A stretch of 64,000 nucleotides of DNA from Acanthochlamys bracteata. Lineage: Eukaryota > Streptophyta > Magnoliopsida > Pandanales > Velloziaceae. This document shows positions 38,722 through 50,226 of the stretch, piece after piece; the first letter of the stretch is position 1, and each line of letters begins with the position of its first letter. The DNA lies in NCBI GenBank assembly GCA_019914995.1, contig CM034140.1:4154001-4218000 (forward strand). The letters are read 5' to 3'. A program made the position numbers and the translations under genes. The notes beneath the pieces are model-generated. The model saw only the letters and a program-made list of their open reading frames with translations. It was not told where the DNA came from and ran no database searches.

Positions 38722-39494
38722 TTATTGATCACCAGGGAGTGTCTTGATGATATCAGAATCACCTATGCAAAGCCAAAGAACCGATAAGTTCTTGCATAAA
38801 GTAACATTAGGATTGCAATCATATGTTATAGAATTTTAAACAAATCATACCAGGGTCAATGATGCTAAGACAGCAAACTCTGTAGTATTTACCACATGCT
38901 GTTCCCAAGTCAACATTGTCTGATGTGGAAAACAATAAATCAGAATAAATCAAGCTAGATAAATAACTTGAAATTATGATTTTTCCCCTCAATGCAATAC
39001 AGCAGATAAGGCTATTAAAACTAATTGTTTCCAGTAGCATGTCAAAGCAAGAAAAAGCCTACATGCCCTAGTCTATGCAGAACATATCCAGATGTCAGGC
39101 ACTCCTAATACTTCAAACAGAACTTGAACTGGCATAGAAGACCAGAAGGGTTTTACAGTCACAAGATGCAGAATTCATTTAGCATTGCGACAAACGGAGA
39201 TGACATACAATCACATGCTTAGGACTACTTTAACTAAATTTAGAGCAATGAACAGCCATAAAACAAAGAGAGAACCGAGAAGATATTCAACTTACTTCCA
39301 TTGAAACGGTGAACTCCAACCTTTGCCAACATTGCATAGTACTCAATCTCAGACTTTCTGATAGGTGGGCAGTTATTTGAGATAATTATTAGCTTGGCTG
39401 CAAATTCAAATAGCATATTTCATTAGTGAACCATCGCTATAATCATCACCAATTCATATAGTACAAGTAGGAATGAGAGAAGCAACAACAATAG

Positions 39495-39538
<44 letters not shown>

Positions 39539-40428
39539 GCATTAAGAAGATAGCAAGATAGGTAATATCAAGTATACTATGTCTAAAAATACACTGAAAG
39601 ACATCTTCAGATAGTAGAAGCAACAGTATGTGTGGAATTAATCAAGCAGATAGCAAGCTAGAAATCAGGTAATATACATCCACAAAAACACTGGAAGAAC
39701 ACACTCAGATAATAAGAGCAACAGTACTAGCGTTGGTATGAAATGAATTAAGAGATAGCAAGATCAATTACATTATGTATGCTAGGGTCCATGCAAGTTT
39801 CAATTTTCATTAAAGAAAATATGAAATCTTATTACTAAGATGTCTCAGAAAACACAGAACAAATTCATGATCGTGCAAGTTTCAATTTTGATTCAACAAA
39901 ACGTGAATATTACTGAACAAATTACTAAACAATGTGAAAGCTAGCAATAAACAATGAATGATGTTTCACTCTCAATGCATTCCCCTGGATCTTTTGAACC
40001 AGATCTAGACGAAATCAATCAGGAATAGAGAGCGAAAAATCCATCAATCTAGGGCACTGCATTCATCTCTAAGGCACCGAATCAAATAGCCCAAGAGCCA
40101 AACTTCAGTCCCAATTCAATCACCCAAATCTAAAATCAAACTGATCGTTCTAGATTATCTACCGATCTATCTATCCTCGAATAAAATCTCACCTTTCGAG
40201 TTGCGAAGAGTTTTGAGAACGGTCTTGTACCCAAGCGTGTACTTGCCGCTCTTCATCACGAGAGCGAGCCTGTTGTTGATATTTTCAACAGTCTTCTTCT
40301 GCAGCAATCAATCGGCAAAAAAATAACCAATCGTGAGAAACAGATTGAAAACATTAGATAATTGAAATCTATGGAAGACGATAGGACGGAATGGTTCGGT
40401 TGATTACCGTCTTCTTGGTCGGCGCCAT
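38722..40428 (-). CDS. RPL30: 60S ribosomal protein eL30
   Basis: Exons, 5' to 3': 40408-40428, 40193-40298, 39296-39397, 38851-38919, 38722-38762; GT-AG; 112 residues, the usual length of plant eL30. It begins [20 protein letters not shown], contains the eL30 core ([53 protein letters not shown]) and ends IIKTLPGDQ. The protein is in the L7Ae/L30e RNA-binding superfamily and binds kink-turn RNA in the large subunit. The first exon holds only seven codons, and the KKT triplet is repeated across intron 1. Upstream lie a telo-box and a Site II-like element, the normal promoter pair of plant ribosomal protein genes. Confidence 0.97.
39499..39534. repeat. (TA)n microsatellite in eL30 intron
   Basis: Uninterrupted TA repeat of about 18 units in the intron between exons 2 and 3. 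Confidence 0.95.
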
Positions 40429-40500
40429 TGCTGCTGCTGCAAATGCTTCTCCCTCGATGCCTCTCTCGCTCTCTCTCACACGTTGGTAGCTGGAGAAGGG

Positions 40501-40565
40501 TTAGGGTTTCAAGGGGGAATTTATAGTGAGATTTTGAATGAAATTCAATGGTTTTCATTTGGGCC
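40501..40565 (-). promoter_or_regulatory. Telo-box and Site II element of eL30 promoter
   Basis: On the minus strand AAACCCTAA (40501-40509) is an exact telo-box and GGCCCA (40560-40565) is a TCP-type Site II core. This pair typically drives co-ordinated expression of plant ribosomal protein genes in dividing cells. Confidence 0.65.
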
Positions 40566-41293
40566 GGTTTAATAAAAATAGGCTTGTTAACCCAGTCTAG
40601 TAATACACACCGATTCAGGGTCTTTCCTTAACAAGTCTGTTGTATTTGGTCCATTCAAATCTTTCACGATAATTTTACTCGAAAATCTAATCAGAAACTT
40701 TTTCCGTAGCTCATTTGGTTGTTATTTTCTATTTTGACATAAAGAACCTTATAAATCAATAAAAAACACGAGTCGCTGAGCGGGATAAAATGGTGAATTC
40801 GAAAGTATTATCCATCTTTGACCACTAAGTGCATAGTACTTTTTCATTTCAATTTTTCATTATACATTTTTCCAAAATTTTTAATAATTTTTTTTAAAAA
40901 TTAGAAAGTACTTTACATTATAATATTTAATATTACTTATTTAATAAAAATAAAACTTTTTTTTTTTAAATTCTTTTCTAAAAAATATTTCCAAATATTC
41001 TCTTAATATATTTACACTACAATGTTCATAGTACAAAAATATTGACTACTAATATGTGTAACTTTGATGTTGCTTATCAAAATTTTTATCAATTTTTATT
41101 TTGTTTCTACTTTTCAATAAATCTTACATAATAATTTTTAAAAAAATTAAAAATTCAAAAATATAAATAATTTAATATATATATAATTATAAGCTAACTC
41201 TATAACCTACATGTTAATTACAGATTTGCATCTTGCCTACTGGGATTACTGACCTAATAAATACTCACTTTTTATTATCGTGATCATCTTGAA
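40566..41293. other. Intergenic spacer upstream of eL30
   Basis: No gene is seen. AT-rich runs at about 40860-41000 look like another dispersed AT-rich repeat copy. Confidence 0.4.
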
Positions 41294-41807
41294 TAAGGGT
41301 GGCAAATTTCGACCCGACCCGAAAAAATCGGGTTCGGGTCAAAATTTATTCGGGTTCGGATCGATTTCGGGTCGACTCAAAAAATGACCCAAAAAATTTT
41401 GATTGGTTCGGGTCGGATTCAGGTTGACCAAAAATTGACTCGTTTCACCCGTATAACTATTTATATAGTATATATTCTTTAATAATTAGAAAAAAAAAGC
41501 AAAAATTTTGAATTTAACTTGTATATATATTTTTTAAATTTATTTTAATTTTTATTTAATTTATAAATTTTTTTAAAATTAATATTTTCTTTTTAAATAT
41601 ATTATAATTAATATTTATAATTTTTATTTAATAATTTAATTATTAAATGTGTCGACCCGAATTTGACCCGATTCTAAATAGGTTAGGTTAGAGTTAACAA
41701 TTTTGACCCATATAAATAAATGGGTCGGGTTATGATTGAACAATTTTGATCCGGTTATTATATAGGTCGATCCGAAATCGACCCATGAACTTATATTGCC
41801 ACCTCTA
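41294..41807. mobile_element. 514-bp hAT-like MITE, TARRGGTGGCAA ends
   Basis: Ends TAAGGGTGGCAA and TTGCCACCTCTA are inverted repeats matching at 10 of 12 positions. Flanking 8-mers ATCTTGAA and TTCTTGGA match at 6 of 8, consistent with an aged 8-bp target-site duplication. The GGTGGCAA end is common among plant hAT-type non-autonomous elements. Subterminal arrays of GACCCG / CGGGTC motifs could be transposase-binding repeats. No transposase is encoded. Confidence 0.78.
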
Positions 41808-41858
41808 TTCTTGGATGATATTTTTTTCGTGTCCAACTAAGAATAAAAGAGTACTACT

Positions 41859-42709
41859 TAGGAGTGACAATTTAGATTGGTGGGTCAATTTTGGATCGAT
41901 CCATTTAATAATCTGATCAAATTTGTTCAATTCTAATTCAATCTATAAATTTATACGGGTCAAAATTATTAACCCTAACCCAACCTATTAATAAGCGAGC
42001 CAAATTCGAATCGACCTATTTAATAATTAAATTTATTAATTATATTTTTAAGCTTCAGCGAATTTATAATATCAGTTGTAATAAAAATACACGATCTTTT
42101 TACTGACGAGATATAGTGAATACTCGTCAAAATGTGCTTTCTTTAGTATTTTCATTGGTTCTTAAAATATTCAAAAAAAATTATTTTTATTTTCTAAAAA
42201 TATGTGGTGACAGTTAAAATTTTATGATTATAAATACATGCTAATAATATTGGATAAACATTTTGATAAACATAGCTATCTAACAAAATTTTGATAAAAA
42301 TGTTTATACAAAATCAAAATTCGCCATTACAAACATATTTACATAATAATACTTTCGATAATATTGTAATTCCCATCGTACACTATTTTACTGAAATATA
42401 AAATTAACAATTAATTATAAATATTATATAATTTAATAATTTATAAATTACTATTATTGATTATTTTAATTACTAATATTTTAATAAACGAAAAGAAAAA
42501 ATTAAATATTATTTTTTTAAAAATGATAATTCGAATTGATAAATCAATTTCGGATAACTCAGATTGATTCATTTAATAATCGAATTAAATTTGCTCAATC
42601 ATAATATAACATATATATTTATACGGATCAAATTTTCTAACTCTAACTCTAATTAAATGAGTCAGTTTCGAATTGCGTTTTCAAATCGAGTCATACATTG
42701 TCACTCTTA
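41859..42709. mobile_element. 851-bp hAT-like MITE, TARGAGTGACAAT ends
   Basis: Ends TAGGAGTGACAAT and ATTGTCACTCTTA are inverted repeats with one mismatch. The ends resemble those of the neighbour at 41294-41807, and the interior also carries gggtcaa/ggatcgatcc-like motifs, so the two are probably related. The target duplication is eroded. It is non-coding. Confidence 0.65.
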
Positions 42710-42989
42710 GCATAATAATATAAAACTTGCATTGTACTCAGAAACAATTTAAAGGAAGGATGTCAACGTGACATGTAGCTCTGCAATGAACGCCAATCTA
42801 AACTGCTGGGTACAGGTTGGATCAGTTTAGGAACTGTAGGAGACAGATTCAAAGGCCAAATGCTGCCTGTTTCCTGAAGAAAATGCATCTCTGGACACAT
42901 CAGCGCCTTACAATCGCACTTTAACCCCGTTCATCCTTCTATTGAAAAACCGAAACGAGACGAGCACACTGCAGCAGATATGTTGCTTT

Positions 42990-45900
42990 CTACAAGGTGA
43001 GAATCTTCCTGTGTAGATGCTCTCCTAGAGCATGCTCACTACCATTGTGATCATGGAAGATCAAAGTCAATATTCCAACCAAGCAGAGAACCGAACCAAC
43101 CAGGAGCTTATCATAGCGCTCGACCCAGTGGAACTTGATGTGGTTAGCTCCATAAAATGACAGAGCCACAAGCGATGTCATCACTGTTATGGTGCTGCAT
43201 GTCAAACCATATAGGAAGGTTAGTTCTCAACAAAGCAAGGAACTTATAAAGAGACAGCTTGATGTAATGTTTAAGTTGGAATAAAAGAAAACAGAGCGTA
43301 TAAATAATCATGTGTCAAAATAAGAACCGAAGCTAAAATCTAGTACATACTATCTAAGTATAAAATTATGGGCTCTCCTTTGAATACCTCTTGTTGTTAG
43401 ACTTTCCTTTAAATCCACAATCCACCTTCAAAGACCCATCCCAAGGATGTCTTTCTTGTCCCATCCGTACCTTATAACAAATAAAGGTTACACAAGGAGA
43501 CATTCGGAAAGTACCCATAATATTACCCTTATCTAATAACATCTTTTTTAATGATTTCCAAATTGAATTCAACAAGTCAGGTTGTTGGTCCTCTTTACTA
43601 TCCAATCCTATCAATCAATTCTTGATCTTATAAAATACTGGCTAATCATCTAGAATCAGGACATACTTCCTATTTCTCTCTGTGGACTATACCACTTGGA
43701 AGCTTTCCTTTTTTGCTAGGATAACATGCTATTCAGAAGCTCAAACCTAGAGCCGCAACTAATCAAATCAGAACTTCAGAAAACCATGTAGAATGATGGC
43801 TATTTAGATAACTCATATTTGCCAAATTTCTTACTTAAACCCCTGTGTTAACATAAAATGACGACACCACTTAAAGAAGAGCATTATATCCTGCAAAACC
43901 ATGCTGCATCATGTCAGTAAAAATGCACCTAGTCCCAGAATCTTATATATTTCACCTTGCACTATGACTCTCTCAAGAAGCTCCTGTCCAAAAAATTTAT
44001 GATTACTGCAAGTCCAAATAACCATTAGATTTGAATATCTTGAACTCATCTGTCGAAAAACTTTCGCCTTTATCCCATAGAATATCTAGTGTTAACAATT
44101 TTTCAAAATGAAACAAAAATCAAAAGAAAATGTAAAGGTTTCCAATGGAGACCTTTGTGGTATACGAATTCTTGAAAATACTACAATATGATAAATCTCC
44201 TACTTGATTCTCAACTTAATTGAGTGATTCTTCTATATTTACTATTGAGTATGTAAAGCTTGATGTAGCCAGAAGTCTGATAACATACTGATGACAAATT
44301 CCCAACAGAAAACACATTGATGTGTTAACCTTCTATTCAACACCAAGAACAAAGATTTAGGTTATCTCATCCAATTTTCTTCTGATTAATTCCATAGTCA
44401 CTTTCCAATTTAATCATTTTTATGTTTCTGGTAAGCCATCTCGAGGCCCTAACTCGAGATTACTCAGTTGTAGTTTAGTTTGAATGAACTTTTAGTAACT
44501 AACATGTCATATTGCAAGCTTAGCTACCATATTTGCTGCTATTTCAAAATCACTAGGAGTATCCAGACTTCCTCATCACTTGTCTATAAAGGTTCAGCAC
44601 CTCCATTACCTGAAAAGAAGCACGATAATAGCAAGAATCATCATAGATGATGAATTGCCAACAGCAAGGAACACAGGAAGTGTTGTTGCACAAGGAGACA
44701 ATGCAGGGACGAGAACAAGACCTGCAACAGCCATCCTCTCCATGGGATGGTTGTGGGAATGGCCATGTCCACCTTTTCCAAACAAATAGAGCAGCACATA
44801 AGTTGCTCCTAGTATTATTAACAGCAGAGAAGCCAGTTTATGCACCGTTTCCTCCCCAGCAATGGTGTTAGCCATGGTGATAGCAGTTACACCAAGAAGT
44901 GAGGTTGAAACCACATGCAGAACTGCTCCAGATGCAGCTGTATATCAATTAATAAGTCAGGTTAAGCTTTTTATACAGTAGTATCAGAAAGCTTCAAACA
45001 GATGGCAACTTCCATGAACATAAAACAGGATCCACTGCATTCACAAACTACTGCGATAAAGTTCTCAAAGATTAAGGTGTTTGCGTGCTAGTCACATGGA
45101 CAACTTAAGAAGTTCAAAACTCTAACATCGAGTAAAACATCCTTAGAGTACATAACTTCTCATTTCCAGTATAATGGTGCTCAACAGCTTGGCTGATTTA
45201 GCATTAACCCACAGCCCTTCCACAATGGTAATTATTACTACTTACGACCTCGTAGCTAAAGGCTGAGTTCTTAGAAATAGGAAAGCCAGAAAATAAGTTC
45301 CAAGTTAGATAACTCAAACACAAAATATCAGACAGAACACATCCTACTAAGAAACCCAAGATATATTGCTGCCTTATCCCACTAGGTGTTCCCAGCTAAA
45401 CCTAAAATGTACATGAAAGTGAAATTGAAGTTCACCGCATAGTACAAAGTTTAATATATTGTAGGCAATTTAATTACTAAGGGACTTGATTATTACAAGT
45501 TGTGCCTGAAGCAACAACATGAGATTTAGAAAAGAGCAAACTATTTAATTCGCTAGTAGTCCCTCTACAGTAGGTGCTAAATGCATTTAATGTTACATTG
45601 GCACAAAGTAGTTATCACTAGAAGATGCACCATTCACATAGCAAAAGTCATTCTTATACACATAAAACAAGGAATTATGTCATCCATACTGTGCTATCCT
45701 CATTTCTAAAATATCTAATAAGAATATAACCAGCTAACATGATACGTGTGGGAGCAATGTCTAAAACTGAGTGGGGAAAAACATCCATAAGCATTATAAT
45801 TTTCAAATTACAATGTACTACTACACACAGAATTCAGAGATTAATACAGCATATCTAGTAAATATGGAATCTCTCTTTTGCTTGAGAAAATTATCTTCTC

Positions 45901-47161
45901 ACACCAGAACATATATATATATACAGGTGCTTGCATATCTACAAAATTTTGCAATGAAAAGAAAGAAACTAATTTTCATAATTGTAGTACGCACTGTTTT
46001 CAAATAAGATCTAGTACAGGATGTTATGTGTTCCTTTCATTTATCGGTTACATTCAAATATATGAATCTGAGCCAGATAAATAGATTCACTCAAACCCAA
46101 AACCAATAATATGAGAGCTCCTTCCTTTGCCTACAATGCTTTACTGTTACCACTACGATAAACTAGTTATCTGCTTTTGTAAATCCCTATTGCTATTACC
46201 ATTGCATAACTTGCCTACGAAATTAAACCTTTTGAGTCCCTCTATGATCACTCTGAGAAATTCACCATCATTTTAATCACCCACACAGATAGGGTCACCC
46301 TATTCCTATCGGCCATCTAAGAGAGGCAGAGAAATAGGGTCACCCTATTCGTATCAGCCATCTAGAGAGGCAGAGAAATAGAGGGACTCGAGGAACAACT
46401 CACAACATTCTTGTTGCAATCTTTAGTACTAACAATCTACAATAAAGTTCAGAGCTGTGAAAAAACAATGCAAGGGCAAACTAATCAAGTGACCACATTC
46501 TCTGATTCTGTGTGCACAGACAATACTGAGCTACCCTAGTAGCTCAAACCTGAATGTTAGCCCATAGAAAGAGAAAGTATATCTCAGTGCACAACCTTCA
46601 TTCTCTTTAAGCTCATGAATCATTCCTTGAGCTACATTGAATACTCTTGATCTCATCTTCACCAAATTCATTGTTTCACTTCAAAACACCACTTTCATGC
46701 CAGTAACACACTATCACCAAGCAATCTAAACATGCATTAATTAGAATTTCTCAATATTTAAGGTTTCCGACAAAAATATATGCATACGGAACTTAAGAAA
46801 AGACCCATTCAGCTAGCTAAAAATTCACTAAATTTGCAAATGCATTACACCCTTTATTTATTAGAGCTCCACAACAATCTATAACGATTCGATTTATCCA
46901 GAATCATCAACGCAGTCCAGAAAAAACAACAAAACAACATAAATACAGCAAAGAAGAAGAATATCATAATCAATGGACGATTGATTGATTGAGATGGCAA
47001 AAGTTACTGATGAGAAGCGTCCGAGAGAGAGTCCATTTCTGAGCTCGAGCTACAATCGAGAACGGAAGCCAGTGCGTGGGGATGAACGAGTGCAGCAGCG
47101 ACACAGTTGCAATTCCACCGATCGTCGAAGCGTCGCTGGCGCTGAAATTCAATCCTTCCAT
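42990..47161 (-). CDS. UreH/NiCoT-like six-helix membrane protein, 3 exons
   Basis: Exons, 5' to 3': 47008-47161, 44610-44937, 42990-43194; GT-AG; 228 residues. I chose the Met of MEGLNFSASDASTIGG as start. About six membrane segments are visible (near residues 12-34, 52-75, 86-105, 119-140, 146-170, 183-203). The first carries HSFIPTHW, resembling the H-x-x-x-P-x-H signature of nickel/cobalt transporters and UreH-type proteins. A His-rich loop GKGGHGHSHNHPMER lies between helices 3 and 4, and helix 4-5 has LVPALSPCATTLPVFLAVGN. These features suggest a transition-metal transporter of the LysE-like fold, or a membrane protein derived from one. Substrate and membrane are unknown. A second His-rich segment (HDHNGSEHALGEHLHRK) ends the protein. 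Introns are long (about 2.1 and 1.4 kb). Confidence 0.8.
46289..46377. repeat. 45-bp tandem duplication in intron
   Basis: Two direct copies starting atagggtcaccctattc, at 46289 and 46334, differing at a few bases, in the first intron of the membrane-protein gene. Confidence 0.88.
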
Positions 47162-47290
47162 TTCCACCACCAACAATCTACCGATTCTACTTATTCACCG
47201 ACGAGATCTGATCTTCTCATGCCATGGATCGATTGTTGGTGTTCAGTTTGCGAAGAATTTGAAGAAGCTATAGAAACAATATGCTACTGA

Positions 47291-47327
<37 letters not shown>

Positions 47328-47569
47328 AAGAGACAGATCCCGTAGCTGTAAAGAGAAACGAGGGAGACTTGAGCAAAGAAGGTAGAAAATTGATTAAAAT
47401 GCTTAATCGGGTTGAATGAAATAAATACAGTTAAGTGTAAGTTTTTTGTTTTTACTTCGTTATAACTACGAAAAGAATTTCATTTAAAAATCAAATGACC
47501 AAAGCTATATACTTCAGCTACATAACATCCATAAAAAGTTCAATAAAAAATTTTATAATTGAGTGTTGG
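47162..47569. other. 5' flank of membrane-protein gene
   Basis: Contains the presumed 5' UTR, a GA microsatellite at 47294-47322, and the 3' flank of the U2 snRNA gene. No coding sequence. Confidence 0.55.
47294..47322. repeat. (GA)n microsatellite
   Basis: About 14 GA units upstream of the membrane-protein start, read as CT on its coding strand. Such tracts are common in plant promoters and leaders. Confidence 0.9.
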
Positions 47570-47765
47570 TAGGGGTGCGCCAGGCCCGTGCAGTAGTGCA
47601 ACGCATGGGCGACGCGCGAGTGCCCCAGTGGCAAGCCACTGTTGCGGACACTCCCCCACGAAAAATAAATTTAATATCAATGTGGTTCCATGAACCACTA
47701 TCAGATATTAAACTGATAAGAACAGATACTACACTTGATCTTAGCCAAAAGGCCGAGAAAGGTAT
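47570..47765 (-). ncRNA. U2: U2 spliceosomal snRNA
   Basis: The minus strand starts ATACCTTTCTCGGCCTTTTG, the conserved U2 5' end, and continues through the branch-site recognition segment (GTGTAGTATCTGTTC) and the Sm-site region (AATTTATTTTTCGTGG) into GC-rich 3' stem-loops. Length of about 196 nt matches plant U2. U2 base-pairs with the intron branch point in the spliceosome. Correctly placed USE and TATA suggest a functional copy. The 3' end is set by family length. Confidence 0.95.
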
Positions 47766-47792
47766 GAGTTCTCTAAACGCACGGTCCAGTCA

Positions 47793-47843
47793 TTTTATAA
47801 GGAGCTTTCGTAGCATCGATTGTAACGCTAGCCGATGTGGGAC
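47793..47843 (-). promoter_or_regulatory. Plant snRNA promoter: USE and TATA box
   Basis: GTCCCACATCG at 47833-47843 (minus strand) matches the plant upstream sequence element RTCCCACATCG exactly. A TATA box (TTATAAAA) lies at 47793-47800, about 30 bp before the U2 5' end. The gap of about 33 bp between them is the spacing that directs RNA polymerase II rather than III on plant snRNA genes. Confidence 0.93.
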
Positions 47844-49215
47844 TAAACGTTCTTTCGGACTAGTCGAAGAACGCGGGCCTTAAGGTGATTAAGAAGCCCA
47901 GGAAGAGGGCCCAAATACCTTCACACATATTGGATACTACGATAACACATTTACATTATTTTTCCTTTAATAATGCACTCAAATCTAATAATCCAATGAA
48001 TAAACAAAAGGATTGCAATTTTGAAAAAAGATGGTTTAACTATTCTACCTACGTACTTCTAAATTTGACAATAACATCATTTACTTTTCGCTTGAAATTT
48101 ATGTCGAATAAAATTTTAATTCAATCTATAAGATGTAAGATTTAAAAGTACTAAAATTAAACAAAGTTAATGTTAGTTAGGTAAGTCCTATGATACAAAT
48201 AACTGTAACATATAAAGAAATAATAATAATAAAAGAAACCAATTTAGACCCGTCTCTAGCACGTTGTTACGCTAACTTACTTTTATTGAAGTATTGACCC
48301 AATGATAAACGAAATCAATAATCAACTTATTTAAAGCATATTATGAAATTTTATACACCATTTTTAAGCTTTAGGAGATGTTTGATATTATTAATATTTT
48401 TAATTTTCAAAAATCTCACATTTTCAATAATTTTTAAATACTTTTGTAAAATCTTTTAAAATACAGATAAATTAGATATCAAATAATTTTATATATATGA
48501 TTTTTTATTTTTAATCAAAATAGTTAAAATAATTTTTCTAAAAAATTTTAAAATATTTTTTATTTTAAATAAGATGTTTATCATACCCAATCCCAAAATT
48601 TTCTTTAAAACTTAAGATTAGAGAAAATATTTTATCAGTGCTTATAGAATGGAAACGTTTTTGTAACAAAAAATATTTAAATTTCTTTTCAAAAAATAGT
48701 TTTATTTTTTAAATAATTATAAAAATAAATAATAAAAAAATTTATGATGTAAATTTTTTTATTATTTTTAACTTCTTAAACAAATTTATAAAAAATTATA
48801 AAAAATTAATTAAAAAATATAAAATAAATTTTCTTTTGTTGAAATGGGACTGAATGATCTGCCAAACATACATCAAGTATTTTGTTTATACAGTATCAAA
48901 AGCTAATACACACTTAAACTTGTAGAAATAGTTGATTTTAATTTTTAGTACTTTAAAAAACTGTTTCTCATATTTCGAAAAGAAATATAATTTTTTGTAT
49001 TCCAATTTTAACAAACACCACAGTAGCAAACAACTAATAATTTTGAGCAGGGAAAAATTTTGCTTCGCGAGTAGTCTCATATAATAAATATAAATCAGAT
49101 GAAATAAAGATCAACTGGCAACAATTATCTGCGCCAAGAATTAACAATAAATAAAGCAAATCTCGAATCTTGATTGATCTTCTCTAAAAGAACAGACTGG
49201 AAAAAAAAAAACTTA
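47844..49215. other. AT-rich spacer
   Basis: No gene is seen. It holds AT-rich dispersed repeat copies at about 48370-48590 and 48640-48835. Confidence 0.5.
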
Positions 49216-49764
49216 CATGCGACTAGCTCCAACAGAGTATGAGAAAGAAATTCGATCGCGGCAGCGACCTCCTTCTCAAACTCCATCTTCCTCAGCTTAC
49301 AAAGCCCTTCTCCAAGCTCCAACATAGCTCCCCTGTGATTCTGCATAGAGAAAAAACTCATTTACATCAGATAACCATTCAATCTCCATCAAAATTAACA
49401 AAATCTAACCTCACCTGGTTGAGCAGATGATGCAATCCCACAGCGCATTGTAGCAATCCATGAAAAGCGTGCGTTCATCAGGTTCTTAGCGGCGACCCAT
49501 TGTTATTCTAGAACATCGTGACACGTGTAGTAATCTCCAACGTTGAACAACCTGACCGCTTCGTCAAATGTCTCGCCGACAAATCTCGGCTCTCGAAACT
49601 TGCCTCGTGACCGGAACTCCGACGGACACCCGCAATACATTAACAGAATGAAATAGAACGAGCGGTTGCAACTTGCGCGGATGAGAAAGTTTTACCGGCG
49701 TTGACGGAGTGCGAATCTCGAGGCTGCGAAGGCCATCGAGGATCGCTGATTGAATTCCCGCCAT
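49216..49764 (-). pseudogene. Decayed DUF309-family gene
   Basis: Minus-strand pieces spell a DUF309 protein in several frames. The start MAGIQSAILDGLRSLEIRTP opens a transit-peptide-like N-terminus that runs to a stop. Then, in another frame, FDEAVRLFNVGDYYTCHDVL is followed by an in-frame TAA where the family continues. Then come AEEPDERTLF and, after another frame change, HGLLQCAVGLHHLLNQ, spliced (donor at 49414) to NHRGAMLELGEGLCKLRK in an exon 49216-49340. At least one nonsense change and two or three 1-2 base frameshifts are needed. The segment after KLRKMEFEK appears shortened, and the expected C-terminal exon is not found before 48880. DUF309 proteins in plants are small, often plastid-predicted and of unknown biochemical role. 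Sequencing error could mimic one lesion but hardly all. Confidence 0.72.
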
Positions 49765-50226
49765 TTCTTTTCTTCTCGATTTCTAGTCACATCGATAAGA
49801 ACTTTTTTGGGGGCTTAATTAATTAGTTGAATTCGAGTTGAGTCCCATTGGTCGATGTGAGTCTTCTTGTTCGAAGTATTTATTAAAAAAAAAATTTCTA
49901 AAAAACAATCTTAAATATATTATTTTATAAGATTTAAAAAAATAAAAATTATATTTATATTATTTTATAATTTATATTTTATCTTTTTTTTAAATTTTAA
50001 AAATAATTTTAAAAATCGTGTAAAAAATTTTTAGAGTTGAAAAGCCGAAACCTTTCTTCTATTTTTCTTCCTTCTCTCGAGATTTGGAGCTCGGAGAAAA
50101 ATTTTCATCTCCCGCTCTTTCTAACTTTCTCCCGCTACGAAAGTCTACCGTTCTCCAGAAAGAAATTTAGGGTTTTGAGAAATTCAATAAGTAGGATCTT
50201 GATCGACAGAAGGAAGTGACTGGAAG
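49765..50226. other. Spacer before NSE1
   Basis: Holds an AT-rich repeat copy at about 49870-50035 and the NSE1 5' flank. A telo-box-like TTTAGGGTTTTG occurs at about 50167-50178, just upstream of the NSE1 start codon. Confidence 0.5.

Noticed and set aside
47563-47883. 106-aa plus-strand ORF
   Set aside because: It reads through the antisense of the U2 snRNA gene and its promoter.
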